Source: Rikenellaceae bacterium
Lineage (GTDB): Bacteria > Bacteroidota > Bacteroidia > Bacteroidales > Rikenellaceae
Assembly (NCBI GenBank): GCA_015059865.1
Contig: SUZP01000006.1
Coordinates: forward strand, 1 to 64,000
Direction: 5' to 3'
Length of the DNA: 64,000 nt
The first letter of the stretch is position 1. Every line of letters begins with the position of its first letter. Shown here piece after piece: positions 40,990 to 50,561 of the stretch. The position numbers were made by a program, and so were the translations under genes. The notes beneath the pieces were generated by a model. It had not been told where the DNA came from. It saw only the letters and a program-made list of their open reading frames with translations, and did not search any database.

Positions 40990-42482
40990 AACGAATGATT
41001 ATATCCATTATCGCATTGGCGAGTGTGGCGGCATCGCAGGCGCAGGGTGTTAAGGAGCTTGAACGCGCTGGCTTTGTGCGCGATTCGGTGGCGGAGGTGT
41101 TGGCGGAACATCGTGCCAACTACTCAAAGAACGAGTCGATGCGCGAACAACTTGCGCCGACAATACTCTCGTTGGAGAGGGAGGTTGTGCGCTTGCAGGC
41201 GGAGTACGATAGGCTATTGAAAATTATCTCTCAGCAAGATGTGCAGAGCGCGCTAACGGCGTATAGTAAGGCCGCTAAGGAGCAGGCAACGGATAAGAGA
41301 GAGCAGACTATTGTTGAGGAGAGGGTTACCTATACTCCCGACAATGCGCGAATGAGGCGCGATTTGGTGAAGAATGACTACTTCGCTGAGCGATTGTCTG
41401 CTGCCGATTATAAAACTCTGTGCGATGCTCAACAGCGCGAGAAGTTGGTTAAGGAGATGGTGTCGAAGTTGCACTCGGCGTATGGCGAACTGCTTGCCCT
41501 GCAACGACGCTATATGGAGGTACCGACACGCGCAGAGGCGGATAGCGTAGCACAGCTATTTGCAGCCAAGCGTGGTAGTATGGCGGGGCTTGACGAGGAG
41601 ATAACTTCGTTGTGGTCGTCGCTCTACTACAACAAGATGTACACCTACGACCTATTGATGGAGCGAGGTGGCAACAACGCGATGCTCGACCTCTCGGCTG
41701 CTGTTACGGCACGCGCTGAGCGCGAGATAAACGACAATAGCGACCTCTACGAGTCGAATGCGTTGGTGGCTTTCTATGCCCGCAAAAGAGCTCTTACTGA
41801 GTACGAGTTGCAGTTGGCTACAAATCTTTCGCTTACCTCCTCGCGTGACTCGTTGAAGGTGGTGCAAGCGGAGCTAAAAAATAGAGATTATCGCCTGTCG
41901 AAGTTGTCGTTGCAACGCCGTAGCTTTATTAAGTATGAAGATATCGAGGTTAAGACACCAACCATCTATAATGCGAACAATCCTGTGCCTAAGACCAAGA
42001 TTTACGACTATGGCACAGTCTATCGTATTCGTATAGGATTGTTCTCCAAGCGACCAAACATCTCGGCTCTGCGTGGCGTGATGCCATTGTCATATACCGA
42101 TGCCTACAATAATGGTTTATACGCCTACTTTGTGGGTGGTTTCCGTACTGAGCAGGAGGCGAAGGAGGGCGTTGCTCGTCTGAAAAAATTGGGATTTAAG
42201 GAGCCTATTATTGCTGTGTGGGTGGATGGGGAGTACTACCCTACACTCGAAGATATGCGCCGTTCCGAGAGTCAATACAATGTGGAGATTTCGGGCGTGC
42301 CGACATTGACCGAGGAGATGAAGACGAAGATACTCTCCCACAAGGCGGACTGCACCATTTCGCGTATAGGCTCAGCCTTTGTGGTGGGGACATTCGAGAG
42401 TAAGTCTGTGGCTGCGGCAGTTGTAGCGGAGTTGAAGGCATTGAACGCCGATGTGGAGGCGGTCGTAAAAATTAGACAATGA
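40986..42482 (+). CDS. SPOR-domain protein with coiled-coil
   Basis: Signal peptide; C-terminal YRIRIGLFSKRPNISALRGVMPL...GLYAYFVGGFRTEQEAKEGVARLKKLGF; ATGA overlap with trkH. Confidence 0.75.
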   Translation: MKRMIISIIALASVAASQAQGVKELERAGFVRDSVAEVLAEHRANYSKNESMREQLAPTILSLEREVVRLQAEYDRLLKIISQQDVQSALTAYSKAAKEQATDKREQTIVEERVTYTPDNARMRRDLVKNDYFAERLSAADYKTLCDAQQREKLVKEMVSKLHSAYGELLALQRRYMEVPTRAEADSVAQLFAAKRGSMAGLDEEITSLWSSLYYNKMYTYDLLMERGGNNAMLDLSAAVTARAEREINDNSDLYESNALVAFYARKRALTEYELQLATNLSLTSSRDSLKVVQAELKNRDYRLSKLSLQRRSFIKYEDIEVKTPTIYNANNPVPKTKIYDYGTVYRIRIGLFSKRPNISALRGVMPLSYTDAYNNGLYAYFVGGFRTEQEAKEGVARLKKLGFKEPIIAVWVDGEYYPTLEDMRRSESQYNVEISGVPTLTEEMKTKILSHKADCTISRIGSAFVVGTFESKSVAAAVVAELKALNADVEAVVKIRQ

Positions 42483-43087
42483 TGCTTAAAAATATAGTTT
42501 TTGACCTTGCAGGAGTGGTTGTAGCGCGTAATTCGCAACGCTTTCCTGCACATTTGGAGGAGTTTTTCTCGTTTGCGTTTGCTACGCCCGAAGGGGGTGT
42601 GCCGAAGTTTTGGGAGGACCACGACCGCGGCATATTGTCAATAGAGGATACGGCAGATGCTGTGGCCAAGTATCGTGGTTGCGACCTCGAAACAGCCAAG
42701 GCGCGTATGCTGCTCGCTGTGGAGTTTCAGGAGCAGGTCGAGCCTACGGTGCGACTTATTGAGGAGCTGACAGAGCGAGGTTATCGCTTGATTGTATTGT
42801 CGAATATGTCGCCCGAATATATCGAGTTTTTGCGCAAGATGCCAGTATTTAGGCTCTTGACAGAACAGATTATATCGTGCGAGGTGGGGTTGGTAAAGCC
42901 CGAACGCGAGATTTATGAGTTGTTGCTATCGCGTTACAGCTTAAACCCTACCGAAACAATCTTCGTAGATGACCGTAGGGAGAATGTCGAAGCGGCGGCA
43001 GCGGTGGGTATAAAACCATTCCACTTCGACAGAACAAATCCCGAAAAGGCGTGCGATGAGTTGCGAAGAGTGATTTATAATGAATAA
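42479..43087 (+). CDS. HAD-superfamily hydrolase
   Basis: 202 aa; NIVFDLAGVVV, LIVLSNMSPEY, KPEREIYELLL, IFVDDRRENVEAA. Confidence 0.88.
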   Translation: MMLKNIVFDLAGVVVARNSQRFPAHLEEFFSFAFATPEGGVPKFWEDHDRGILSIEDTADAVAKYRGCDLETAKARMLLAVEFQEQVEPTVRLIEELTERGYRLIVLSNMSPEYIEFLRKMPVFRLLTEQIISCEVGLVKPEREIYELLLSRYSLNPTETIFVDDRRENVEAAAAVGIKPFHFDRTNPEKACDELRRVIYNE

Positions 43088-43117
43088 AAAGCCAATGGCT
43101 AATAGCTAAATTTATAG

Positions 43118-44401
43118 ATGGAAGAGAATCTCGAATTGGAGTTGTCGCATCCGCGCTACGATGTAGTTGTGATTGGTGGCGGTGCGGCAGGATTGATGGC
43201 GGCAGGTACGGCTGCGCGTGTGGGTAACAAAGTGCTTCTGCTCGAAAAGATGGAGAAGCCGGCGCGTAAGGTGCGTATTACGGGCAAGGGCCGTTGTAAT
43301 TTGACAAACGCTCGCCCTGCGGAGGAGTTTGCCGAAAATGTGCGCACAAATGGCGAGTGGCTTAATGTTGCGATGTCGGAGTTTAATAACCGTGCCACGA
43401 TGCGCTTCTTCGAGCGTATGGGCGTGAAACTCGTTACCGAGCGTGGTGAGCGTGTATTCCCTGCAAGTGGCAAGGCGGCTGATATAGCCAATGCGTTGGA
43501 GTTTTATTGTCGCGATTATGAGGTCGATATCCAGTGCAATAGTCGCGTAACGGAGATACTTGTTGCAGGGGGCAAGGTCTATGGTGTGAAGTATATGAAC
43601 AAACGAGGCTTCGAGCGTAAGATAGAGGTCGAAAATGTGATTATCGCTACGGGTGGAGTATCCTACCCTGCCACAGGCTCTACGGGCGATGGCTACACCT
43701 TTGCTGACCGTACGGGGCACGCCATCGAGTCGGTGCGACCTTCGCTTACACCGCTTGTATCGAACCACCCGCAGATTGAGTATATAAAGAGCGTTTGGCT
43801 CAAAAATATCAACGCCCGATTGTTTGTCGGTGGCGAGATGGTGCGCGAGGAGTTTGGTGAGATGTCATTCTCGGATAGAGGTTTGGAGGGTGCTGTAATT
43901 CTCCGTTTGAGCCGCGATGCCGTAGATGGTCTGCTCGAAGAGAAGAGTGTCAAAATAGAACTCGACCTTAAACCTGCCCTCACAGAGGATATTTTGCGTG
44001 AGCGCATCAAGCGCGAGGTGGCGGAGATGCGCCCCGAAGATTTCTTCGCGGAGTTGGTGCGCCGCTTGGTGCCAAAACCGCTTGTGGTGCCTATCTGCAA
44101 GGAGTTGGATGTCCACTCGCGACTCTATATCTCGAAGGTGTCGGACAAGGAGTTCGAGCGACTTATCAAGGTGTTGAAAGGGTGGTCGTTCCCTATTTCG
44201 GACTATGCGCCATTTGAGTATGCCGTAGTAACGGCAGGTGGCGTAAGCTGCTCGGATGTGAACGAATATACGATGGAGTCGCTGAAAATCAAGGGTATGT
44301 ACTTTGCCGGCGAGGTGCTCGATGTAGATGCCAATACAGGAGGTTACAACCTCCAAATCGCATTCTCGACAGGACACTTGGCAGGATTGCTCAAAAAATA
44401 G
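43118..44401 (+). CDS. NAD(P)/FAD-dependent oxidoreductase, HI0933/YhiN family
   Basis: DVVVIGGGAAGLMAAGTAARVGNKVLLLEKMEKPARKVRITGKGRCNLTN. Confidence 0.92.
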   Translation: MEENLELELSHPRYDVVVIGGGAAGLMAAGTAARVGNKVLLLEKMEKPARKVRITGKGRCNLTNARPAEEFAENVRTNGEWLNVAMSEFNNRATMRFFERMGVKLVTERGERVFPASGKAADIANALEFYCRDYEVDIQCNSRVTEILVAGGKVYGVKYMNKRGFERKIEVENVIIATGGVSYPATGSTGDGYTFADRTGHAIESVRPSLTPLVSNHPQIEYIKSVWLKNINARLFVGGEMVREEFGEMSFSDRGLEGAVILRLSRDAVDGLLEEKSVKIELDLKPALTEDILRERIKREVAEMRPEDFFAELVRRLVPKPLVVPICKELDVHSRLYISKVSDKEFERLIKVLKGWSFPISDYAPFEYAVVTAGGVSCSDVNEYTMESLKIKGMYFAGEVLDVDANTGGYNLQIAFSTGHLAGLLKK

Positions 44402-44412
44402 GAGGAGCGAAT

Positions 44413-44916
44413 ATGAAGATTAGCGGTAGAAGTGTCGGTCGCAGATTGCAGCTGCTCGGTAATAAACTTTCGCGTGCCAAGTATTATCACGGCTACGGAG
44501 TTCACTCTCCGTTTGTCTACGGCTTGGTGCGTAAGGCGTTTATGGCGAAGAAGTTGGTTGAAGGCTCTGGCAATGAACTCTACAACGCACTGCGCGAAAA
44601 GGGCGTAGCCGAAAAGCGAGCACGACAATTGCATAATACCTTGCACTATATCGAGGGTAAGAGCTACTCGCTAAATGAGGTTGAGGGCGAAATGTCGATA
44701 CTTCTTGCCGACTACCCCACTACGCAGTTGCGCGAAGCGTACGAGCAGGCGAAGGCTAAGGGTGTAACACTTGTCATCGGTCAGCCCTATCTCAACCGCG
44801 AACGACAGCTCACTGTGCGTGCTTTGATTGACGAGCATCGCTCGACGACGGTTGATAATCGTGCTTATATCCTATTTTTTAACAATAGATTACCGAAACA
44901 ACACTATCGCTTATGA
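44413..44916 (+). CDS. Hypothetical protein with HGYGVHSPFVYGLV N-terminus
   Basis: 167 aa; ATGA overlap with the adenosyltransferase; no intact SAM-binding motif seen. Confidence 0.55.
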   Translation: MKISGRSVGRRLQLLGNKLSRAKYYHGYGVHSPFVYGLVRKAFMAKKLVEGSGNELYNALREKGVAEKRARQLHNTLHYIEGKSYSLNEVEGEMSILLADYPTTQLREAYEQAKAKGVTLVIGQPYLNRERQLTVRALIDEHRSTTVDNRAYILFFNNRLPKQHYRL

Positions 44917-45464
44917 AACTATACACGAAAGGTGGAGATAAGGGGCGCACATCGCTGATTGGAGGCGAACGCGTGCGCAAAACAGATGTAAGAGTTGAAG
45001 CGTATGGCACAGCCGATGAGTTGCAGGCAAATATCGCCTACTTGGCCGATAAGATGTCGCACGAAGAGTCTTTGACTACCTATGTTGAGGATTGTCGCTG
45101 GATATGCTCGAAGTTGATGACCGTATGCTCGTCGTTGGCAATAGGCTCGAATTGTGAGTATGAGATACCAAAGATTTCCGATGATGACATAGCTCACTTG
45201 GAAGGGCGTATCGATATATTGCAGTCGGAGTTGAAGCCTGTGGAGTATTTTACAATACCGGGAGGTTGCGAGTTGGCGTCGCTCTGTCATATCTGCCGTA
45301 CCGTGTGCCGAAGAGCCGAGCGTCGTGCTATTGAAGCGGCCGAGAATTACGAGATAGACCACTCGGTGTTGGTGCTATTAAATCGCCTCTCGGATTACCT
45401 CTATGCACTATGCCGTACCATTACGGAACGCCTTGATGCAGAGGAGGTTTTGTGGCGACCATAA
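44913..45464 (+). CDS. Cob(I)alamin adenosyltransferase, PduO type
   Basis: MKLYTKGGDKGRTSLIGGERVRKTDVRVEAYGTADELQANI and CRTVCRRAERRA. Confidence 0.95.
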   Translation: MKLYTKGGDKGRTSLIGGERVRKTDVRVEAYGTADELQANIAYLADKMSHEESLTTYVEDCRWICSKLMTVCSSLAIGSNCEYEIPKISDDDIAHLEGRIDILQSELKPVEYFTIPGGCELASLCHICRTVCRRAERRAIEAAENYEIDHSVLVLLNRLSDYLYALCRTITERLDAEEVLWRP

Positions 45465-45562
45465 AATTGTGCGAATAAATATTTGTATATTAGAAATTTT
45501 TTATACATTTGCATTCGCTAATATAGAAAATTGAAAATATTAACAACTAAAAAGATAGAACT

Positions 45563-45784
45563 ATGTATTGGACACTTGAACTTGCATCGAAATTGGAGGA
45601 TGCACCATGGCCAGCAACCAAAGAGGAGCTTATCGACTATGCAACTCGTTCTGGCGCACCACTCGAAGTAATTGAAAATCTCCAAGAGATAGAGGATGAT
45701 GGCGAGGCCTACGAGAGTATGGAGGAGATTTGGCCAGATTACCCTTCGAAGGAGGATTTCTTCTTCAACGAAGAAGAATATTAA
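45563..45784 (+). CDS. DUF2795-like small acidic protein
   Basis: 73 aa; MYWTLELASKLEDAPWPATKEELIDYATRSGAPLEVIENLQEIEDDGEAYESMEEIWPD. Confidence 0.75.
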   Translation: MYWTLELASKLEDAPWPATKEELIDYATRSGAPLEVIENLQEIEDDGEAYESMEEIWPDYPSKEDFFFNEEEY

Positions 45785-45830
45785 AAAAAGCCGCATAGAA
45801 CGCAAATTTCTGCGTTAGACTGCAAAAAAA

Positions 45831-45858
45831 TATAGCCGACTACATTTGCTCGGCTATA
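45831..45858. terminator. Bidirectional terminator
   Basis: TATAGCCGA-N10-TCGGCTATA flanked by A7 and T-rich runs, between convergent genes. Confidence 0.8.
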
Positions 45859-45879
45859 TCTATTTTTTTCGCAGTATGT

Positions 45880-47343
45880 TTACTCCTTCTGCACTGGGTC
45901 GCAGGTAAGACCAATGCCCAACTTCTTGAATATCTTGTGGTCTACCTCACTCAACATAACGGTTGAATGAACTTGGCAACCCTCTAACTTCGGAAGTTGG
46001 TCGAGGGCCTTTTTGCAATTATCATCTGTGATGCTCAACATCGACAGTGCAACCAACACCTCGTCGGTGTGGAGTCTCGGGTTACCTCCGTGCAGCAATC
46101 CAACCTTCGTCTTTTGGATTGGCTTAATCATCTGCTTAGGTATCAGCTTTATATCGTGTGGAATACCAGCCAAGTACTTTGCGGCATTGAGTAGTAGTGC
46201 TGCACTTGGTCCCAACAAGTCGCTTGTGCCTGCGGTGATAATCGTGCCATCCTGCAACTCTATTGCTGAACAAGGCACACCCTCGTGCTCCTTGCGTTCG
46301 TTGGCTGCAACGGTGGTCTTACGCTCGGCAGTGGTAATCTTTGCCTGCTTCATAATAAGCGAGAGCTTGTTTACCTCGTTCTCGTTGTTGCCCTTCTGTG
46401 CAAGGTTGCAAAGTGCATAATAGTAGCGACGGATAACCTCATCGCGAGCCGCTGCGCAACATACCTCTTCGTCGCTAAAACAGAAGCCTATCATATTGAC
46501 ACCCATATCGGTAGGCGATTTGTAAGGGCTTTCGCCATATATCGCCTCGAAGAGTGTATTCAGTACCGGGAAAATCTCGATATCGCGATTGTAGCTCGAT
46601 GCCACCTTTCCGTAGGCTTCGAGGTGGAATGGGTCAATCATATTGATATCATTCAAATCTGCCGTTGCAGCCTCGTAAGCGATATTTACGGGGTGTTTCA
46701 GTGGTAAGTTCCACACTGGGAAGGTCTCGAACTTGGCATATCCCGCCTTTAAGCCACGCTTGTTTTCGTGGTAGAGCTGGCTCAAACATACAGCCATCTT
46801 GCCACTACCGGGTCCCGGAGCTGTTACAAATACGAGAGGTCGCGAAGTCTCGACATAGTCGTTCTTGCCAAATCCCTTGTCAGAGTCGATTAATGCCACA
46901 TTGTTTGGGTAGCCATCGATAGTATAGTGGTAGTAAACCTTTATGTTTTGACGCTCCAATCGCTTGCGGTAGGCGTCGGCACTTGCCTGTCCGTTGTAGT
47001 GGGTAACGACTACTCCACTCACGCAGAGTCCAAACTTCTCGAACACACCTTTTAGGCGTAAGACATCCTCGTCGTAGGTGATGCCCAAGTCGCCTCGCAT
47101 CTTGTTTTTTTCGATATCCAAGGCGCTGATTACCAAAATCATCTCCGCCTCGTCTTTCAATTGCAGGAGCATCTGCAATTTGCTGTCGGGCTGAAAACCG
47201 GGCAGCACACGGCTGGCGTGGTGGTCGTCAAAGAGCTTGCCACCAAACTCCAAGTACAATTTGTCGCCAAACTGCGCAATACGCTTTTTAATCTGCTCCG
47301 ATTGTATTTTGAGATATTTCTCGTTGTCGAACCCTATTTTCAT
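45880..47343 (-). CDS. DUF1846 family protein
   Basis: 487 aa; MKIGFDNEKYLKIQSEQIKKRIAQFGDKLYLEFGGKLFDDHHASRVLPGFQPDSK. Confidence 0.92.
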   Translation of the reverse strand: MKIGFDNEKYLKIQSEQIKKRIAQFGDKLYLEFGGKLFDDHHASRVLPGFQPDSKLQMLLQLKDEAEMILVISALDIEKNKMRGDLGITYDEDVLRLKGVFEKFGLCVSGVVVTHYNGQASADAYRKRLERQNIKVYYHYTIDGYPNNVALIDSDKGFGKNDYVETSRPLVFVTAPGPGSGKMAVCLSQLYHENKRGLKAGYAKFETFPVWNLPLKHPVNIAYEAATADLNDINMIDPFHLEAYGKVASSYNRDIEIFPVLNTLFEAIYGESPYKSPTDMGVNMIGFCFSDEEVCCAAARDEVIRRYYYALCNLAQKGNNENEVNKLSLIMKQAKITTAERKTTVAANERKEHEGVPCSAIELQDGTIITAGTSDLLGPSAALLLNAAKYLAGIPHDIKLIPKQMIKPIQKTKVGLLHGGNPRLHTDEVLVALSMLSITDDNCKKALDQLPKLEGCQVHSTVMLSEVDHKIFKKLGIGLTCDPVQKE

Positions 47344-47360
47344 AATATCTCTATCTATTT

Positions 47361-48146
47361 TTATTTTTTGGGAACATCCTCCTGCTCTTCGAGAGCCTGT
47401 TTGAGTGCTGAGTTGAGCTTCTGTGGGTCAATCTTCGACTTCACCTTGCCGCCCTTGACAATCGAGATGTTGCCCGTCTCCTCCGACACCACCAACACCA
47501 CAGCATCGGTCATCTCGCTGACGCCGATAGCTGCGCGGTGGCGAGTGCCATAGCTCTTTGGTACATTGCTCTGCGTAACGGGCAAGATGCACTTAGCTGC
47601 AACGATGCGGTTGTTATCTACTACCACTGCGCCATCGTGTAGTGGTGCATTCTTGAAGAAGATGTTTTTGATAAGCGACATCGTGATATTGGCATCGAGA
47701 GCGATACCGCCCTCAATAATAAATTGTAGGTCGTCTTTGCGGCGAAAAACTATCAGCGCACCCACCTTCTCCTCGCTCATATCCATACAAGCCGATACGA
47801 TTGGCGAGGTGTTGGTGCTGCTGTGTTTGCGATTTAGCGAGAAGAAACGAGTGAGAAAGTCCAACTCTTTCTGTCGCATACCGAGAGTAAAGAGGAAACG
47901 ACGCAATTCGGGCTGAAAGATTACGAGCAGGGCGATAACTCCCACGCTGATAATCTGTCCGAGTATGGTCGATAGAAGCTCCATATTGAGAGCTTTGACT
48001 ATCACCCAACTGAAATAGACCATCACGATACCGACCATAATGTATGGTGCATTCGTGCCCTTCATCGCCTTGTAGACGATGAATAACAATCCTGCAACAA
48101 GCAGAATATCAAGCAGGTCTATAAAAGTAAACGGAATAAATCCCAT
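47361..48146 (-). CDS. cdaA: Diadenylate cyclase (CdaA type)
   Basis: 261 aa; TM N-terminus, DAC domain with LHDGAVVVDNNRIVAAKCILPVT and GTRHRAAIGVSE. Confidence 0.95.
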   Translation of the reverse strand: MGFIPFTFIDLLDILLVAGLLFIVYKAMKGTNAPYIMVGIVMVYFSWVIVKALNMELLSTILGQIISVGVIALLVIFQPELRRFLFTLGMRQKELDFLTRFFSLNRKHSSTNTSPIVSACMDMSEEKVGALIVFRRKDDLQFIIEGGIALDANITMSLIKNIFFKNAPLHDGAVVVDNNRIVAAKCILPVTQSNVPKSYGTRHRAAIGVSEMTDAVVLVVSEETGNISIVKGGKVKSKIDPQKLNSALKQALEEQEDVPKK

Positions 48147-48196
48147 AACTAACTACCCTCTTTTAATGTGTTGTTGTCTTGCTCTCGGCGAGTCGA

Positions 48197-48781
48197 TTAT
48201 CTCTTTTTGCTCTCCTCCTTCTCGGTCTTGTAGAGTTCGTTTACCTTGGCGAGAACCTTCTCGGTGAGATTGAGCGACTCGTCAGCATCGAGAAGTGCCG
48301 TAGCAGCGACAATCATCTTGTACTTCTTATCGGCGTTAATATCCTGAATAGCACGCATAAGGAGGTCGTTCATACGATTTTGGAAAACTATGCTCTCCTC
48401 CTCCAACTCCTTGCCCTCCTTCTGGGCTGCGGTCTGCATCGAAGCGGCACGCTTCTGCAACTCCTGCTCCTTCTCCTGAGCGCTGCGAGTGGTAATCAAT
48501 CCCTTCTGATACTTCTCTGCGAGCTGGTTAATCTCGTTTTGGAGGCTCTGCTCCTTCTTAGCCCACTTCTGCTGTGTCTTCTCGGTCTTGTCGCGAAGTG
48601 CGATGCCCTCTGTCTTGAAGATGTCGCTCTCGGCCATTACATAGTCTACATTGACAAATGCCAAATCGCCCTCAGCGACAACCTCTGTTGTGCTTTTCTC
48701 GGCAGTTTCTGTGTTTTGCTTGTTCTCCTTGCAGCCTACGATAGCCAAGAAGGCGAGTGCTGCGATAAAAATTCTCTTCAT
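48197..48781 (-). CDS. OmpH/Skp-family lipoprotein
   Basis: 194 aa; lipobox AIVGC; coiled-coil OmpH-like with AFVNVDYVMAESDIF. Confidence 0.8.
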   Translation of the reverse strand: MKRIFIAALAFLAIVGCKENKQNTETAEKSTTEVVAEGDLAFVNVDYVMAESDIFKTEGIALRDKTEKTQQKWAKKEQSLQNEINQLAEKYQKGLITTRSAQEKEQELQKRAASMQTAAQKEGKELEEESIVFQNRMNDLLMRAIQDINADKKYKMIVAATALLDADESLNLTEKVLAKVNELYKTEKEESKKR

Positions 48782-48912
48782 AGTTGTATTTGTATTTTAC
48801 GGTTTATCACTATATCGCGCAAAGATAATAATTTTCTATGAAAATTACATATATAACCTGCAAAAAAAGATGACAGCCATGAAATTGTCATCTTTTGAAG
48901 CGATGATTGGCA

Positions 48913-49306
48913 AGTCCCCCTCACAGGAGGGGGATTTAGGGGGGTGGGTAACACGCAGTACTCTCCGCAAAAAAAGAATACAACCGAAGCAGTCTTTCTT
49001 TGCGGAAAAATAGAAGTCCCCCTCACAGGAGGGGGATTTAGGGGGTGGGTAACACGCAGTACTCTCCGCAAAGAAAAAAGACAACCGAAGTTGTCTTTCT
49101 TTGCGGAAAAATAGAAGTCCCCCTCACAGGAGGGGGATTTAGGGGGGAGGGTAACACGCAGTACTCTCCGCAAAAAAAGAATACAACCGAAGTTGTCTTT
49201 CTTTGCGGAAAAATAGAAGTCCCCCTCACAGGAGGGGGATTTAGGGGGTGGGTAACACGCAGTACTCTCCGCAAAGAAAAAAGACAACCGAAGTTGTCTT
49301 TCTTTG
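48913..49306. repeat. Four-unit ~102-bp tandem repeat, each unit with a terminator-like hairpin and a copy complementary to the tRNA-Ser 3' end
   Basis: Unit starts (AGTCCCCCTCACAGGAGGGGGATTTAGGGGG) at 48913, 49015, 49116, 49218; each also has GCAGTACTCTCCGCAAA and a GACAACCGAAGTTGTC-like hairpin. Confidence 0.92.
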
Positions 49307-49393
49307 CGGAGAGTACTGGATTCGAACCAGTGGATACCTTACGATATCGGCAGTTTAGCAAACTGCTGGTTTCAGCCACTCACCCAACTCTCC
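49307..49393 (-). tRNA. tRNA-Ser(GCU)
   Basis: Reverse complement GGAGAGTTGGGTGAGTGGCTGAAACCAGCAGTTTGCTAAACTGCCGATATCGTAAGGTATCCACTGGTTCGAATCCAGTACTCTCCG; long variable arm, anticodon loop TTGCTAA. Confidence 0.93.
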
Positions 49394-49523
49394 GTAGTGC
49401 TGTAACCCTGAAAAGGTGTGCAAAGGTAACTCTTTTCCGCAATAAAACAAAATTATTTTGATAAAATTTGATAATCTCCGTTACGATGTCCTTTTTTTGT
49501 GAGATGATGCCTGTTTTGGTACA

Positions 49524-49973
49524 CTATCTTGCCATATTAAGGAACAATAGCATCGCAATGGGAATATATCCCTCCACGTGGAATAGCAACTTTTTAGGAT
49601 CGACCGTTTTGCCTCGGTAATAGTACCCATCTTTCATTACTCCTATTATTGCGTTCGGATCTACTTTGCTACCGAAGTAGGCGTATGTGCCGTCAAAAAT
49701 GGCTATTGGCTCTTCGGTGTCCGATTCATTGAAGATTTCACGACCATTGAAGGTCATCATCAAAACCTCCTCTCCTTTGGAGTTCAATTGATATATCTTG
49801 CCATTGTCGTAACACATTGTCGCCTTCCAGTTGCCCGACTCCTTATCTTCCAAATATAACTTCTTGCCGTCGTACTTATAGATCAATTTATCGTTGTTAT
49901 TGTAAACCTTTCCCTGCGCCAATGCAAAAAATGGAGCGAGTATAGAGATGAATAATAATAATGACTTTTTCAT
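49524..49973 (-). CDS. Secreted hypothetical protein
   Basis: 149 aa with signal peptide MKKSLLLFISILAPFFALAQ; repeated short beta-like segments. Confidence 0.6.
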   Translation of the reverse strand: MKKSLLLFISILAPFFALAQGKVYNNNDKLIYKYDGKKLYLEDKESGNWKATMCYDNGKIYQLNSKGEEVLMMTFNGREIFNESDTEEPIAIFDGTYAYFGSKVDPNAIIGVMKDGYYYRGKTVDPKKLLFHVEGYIPIAMLLFLNMAR

Positions 49974-50039
49974 AGTGTATGAATTTTAGAGTTCGACTTA
50001 TGCAAATATAAGGAAAATATCGGATATATACAAAAAAAA

Positions 50040-50516
50040 TTATCCTCTAAATGTAAAGTATCGTCCTGCAAGGAAACTATATACGGCACAGACAGCCGTA
50101 GTAAGTATTTTTGATGGCGTAGCCCATACCCCACAAACCTCGACAAACAGCTTCATACAGCCGTAGTTCAGCAATATTGAGCCGACTACGGTCAAGGCAT
50201 ACTTGGCGAGTTGCGGTAGCGAAGATATTTCGGTAACGCGAAAGGCGACATTGCGATTGAGCCAAAACCCCGTAAAGAAGGTTATCGGAAAGACTACACA
50301 CAACGCTGCAATATGGGGTGACATAACCACTATGCCGAGGTCAATAAACCTCTCGCAAACGATATAGTGGTAGATTATGTAATACCACACGGCATCAAGT
50401 AATGCGGTAATTCCTCCACACGCCAAATAGCGAAAAACCTGCTGCGAGAATACTCTGCGCAGAGGTTTTATGTAGAATAGGTCTATTGCCTTGGTTATGG
50501 CTTCGGATAGTCGCAT
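50040..50516 (-). CDS. GtrA-family membrane protein
   Basis: 158 aa; FRYLACGGITALLDAVWYYIIYH, FWLNRNVAFR, RYFTFRG. Confidence 0.85.
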   Translation of the reverse strand: MRLSEAITKAIDLFYIKPLRRVFSQQVFRYLACGGITALLDAVWYYIIYHYIVCERFIDLGIVVMSPHIAALCVVFPITFFTGFWLNRNVAFRVTEISSLPQLAKYALTVVGSILLNYGCMKLFVEVCGVWATPSKILTTAVCAVYSFLAGRYFTFRG

Positions 50517-50561
50517 CTCTCGTCTCTCGTTTCTCGTCTCTCGTCTCTCGTCTCTCGTCTA
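50516..50561. repeat. Heptamer array (CTCTCGT)n
   Basis: TCTCTCGTCTCTCGTTTCTCGTCTCTCGTCTCTCGTCTCTCGTC. Confidence 0.9.

Noticed and set aside
44413-44916. Calling this a SAM methyltransferase
   Set aside because: Only the short HSPFVYGLV-type N-terminus resembles that group; no glycine-rich SAM motif, so left as hypothetical.
48913-49306. CRISPR-like array
   Set aside because: Four adjacent units of nearly identical sequence with no unique spacers and no cas genes.
48778-49379. Minus-strand ORFs of 79-169 aa with repeats (FFFAESTACYPPPKSPSCEGDFYFSAKK / LNPPPVRGT)
   Set aside because: They are translations of the ~102-bp noncoding repeat, open in several frames and overlapping tRNA-Ser.
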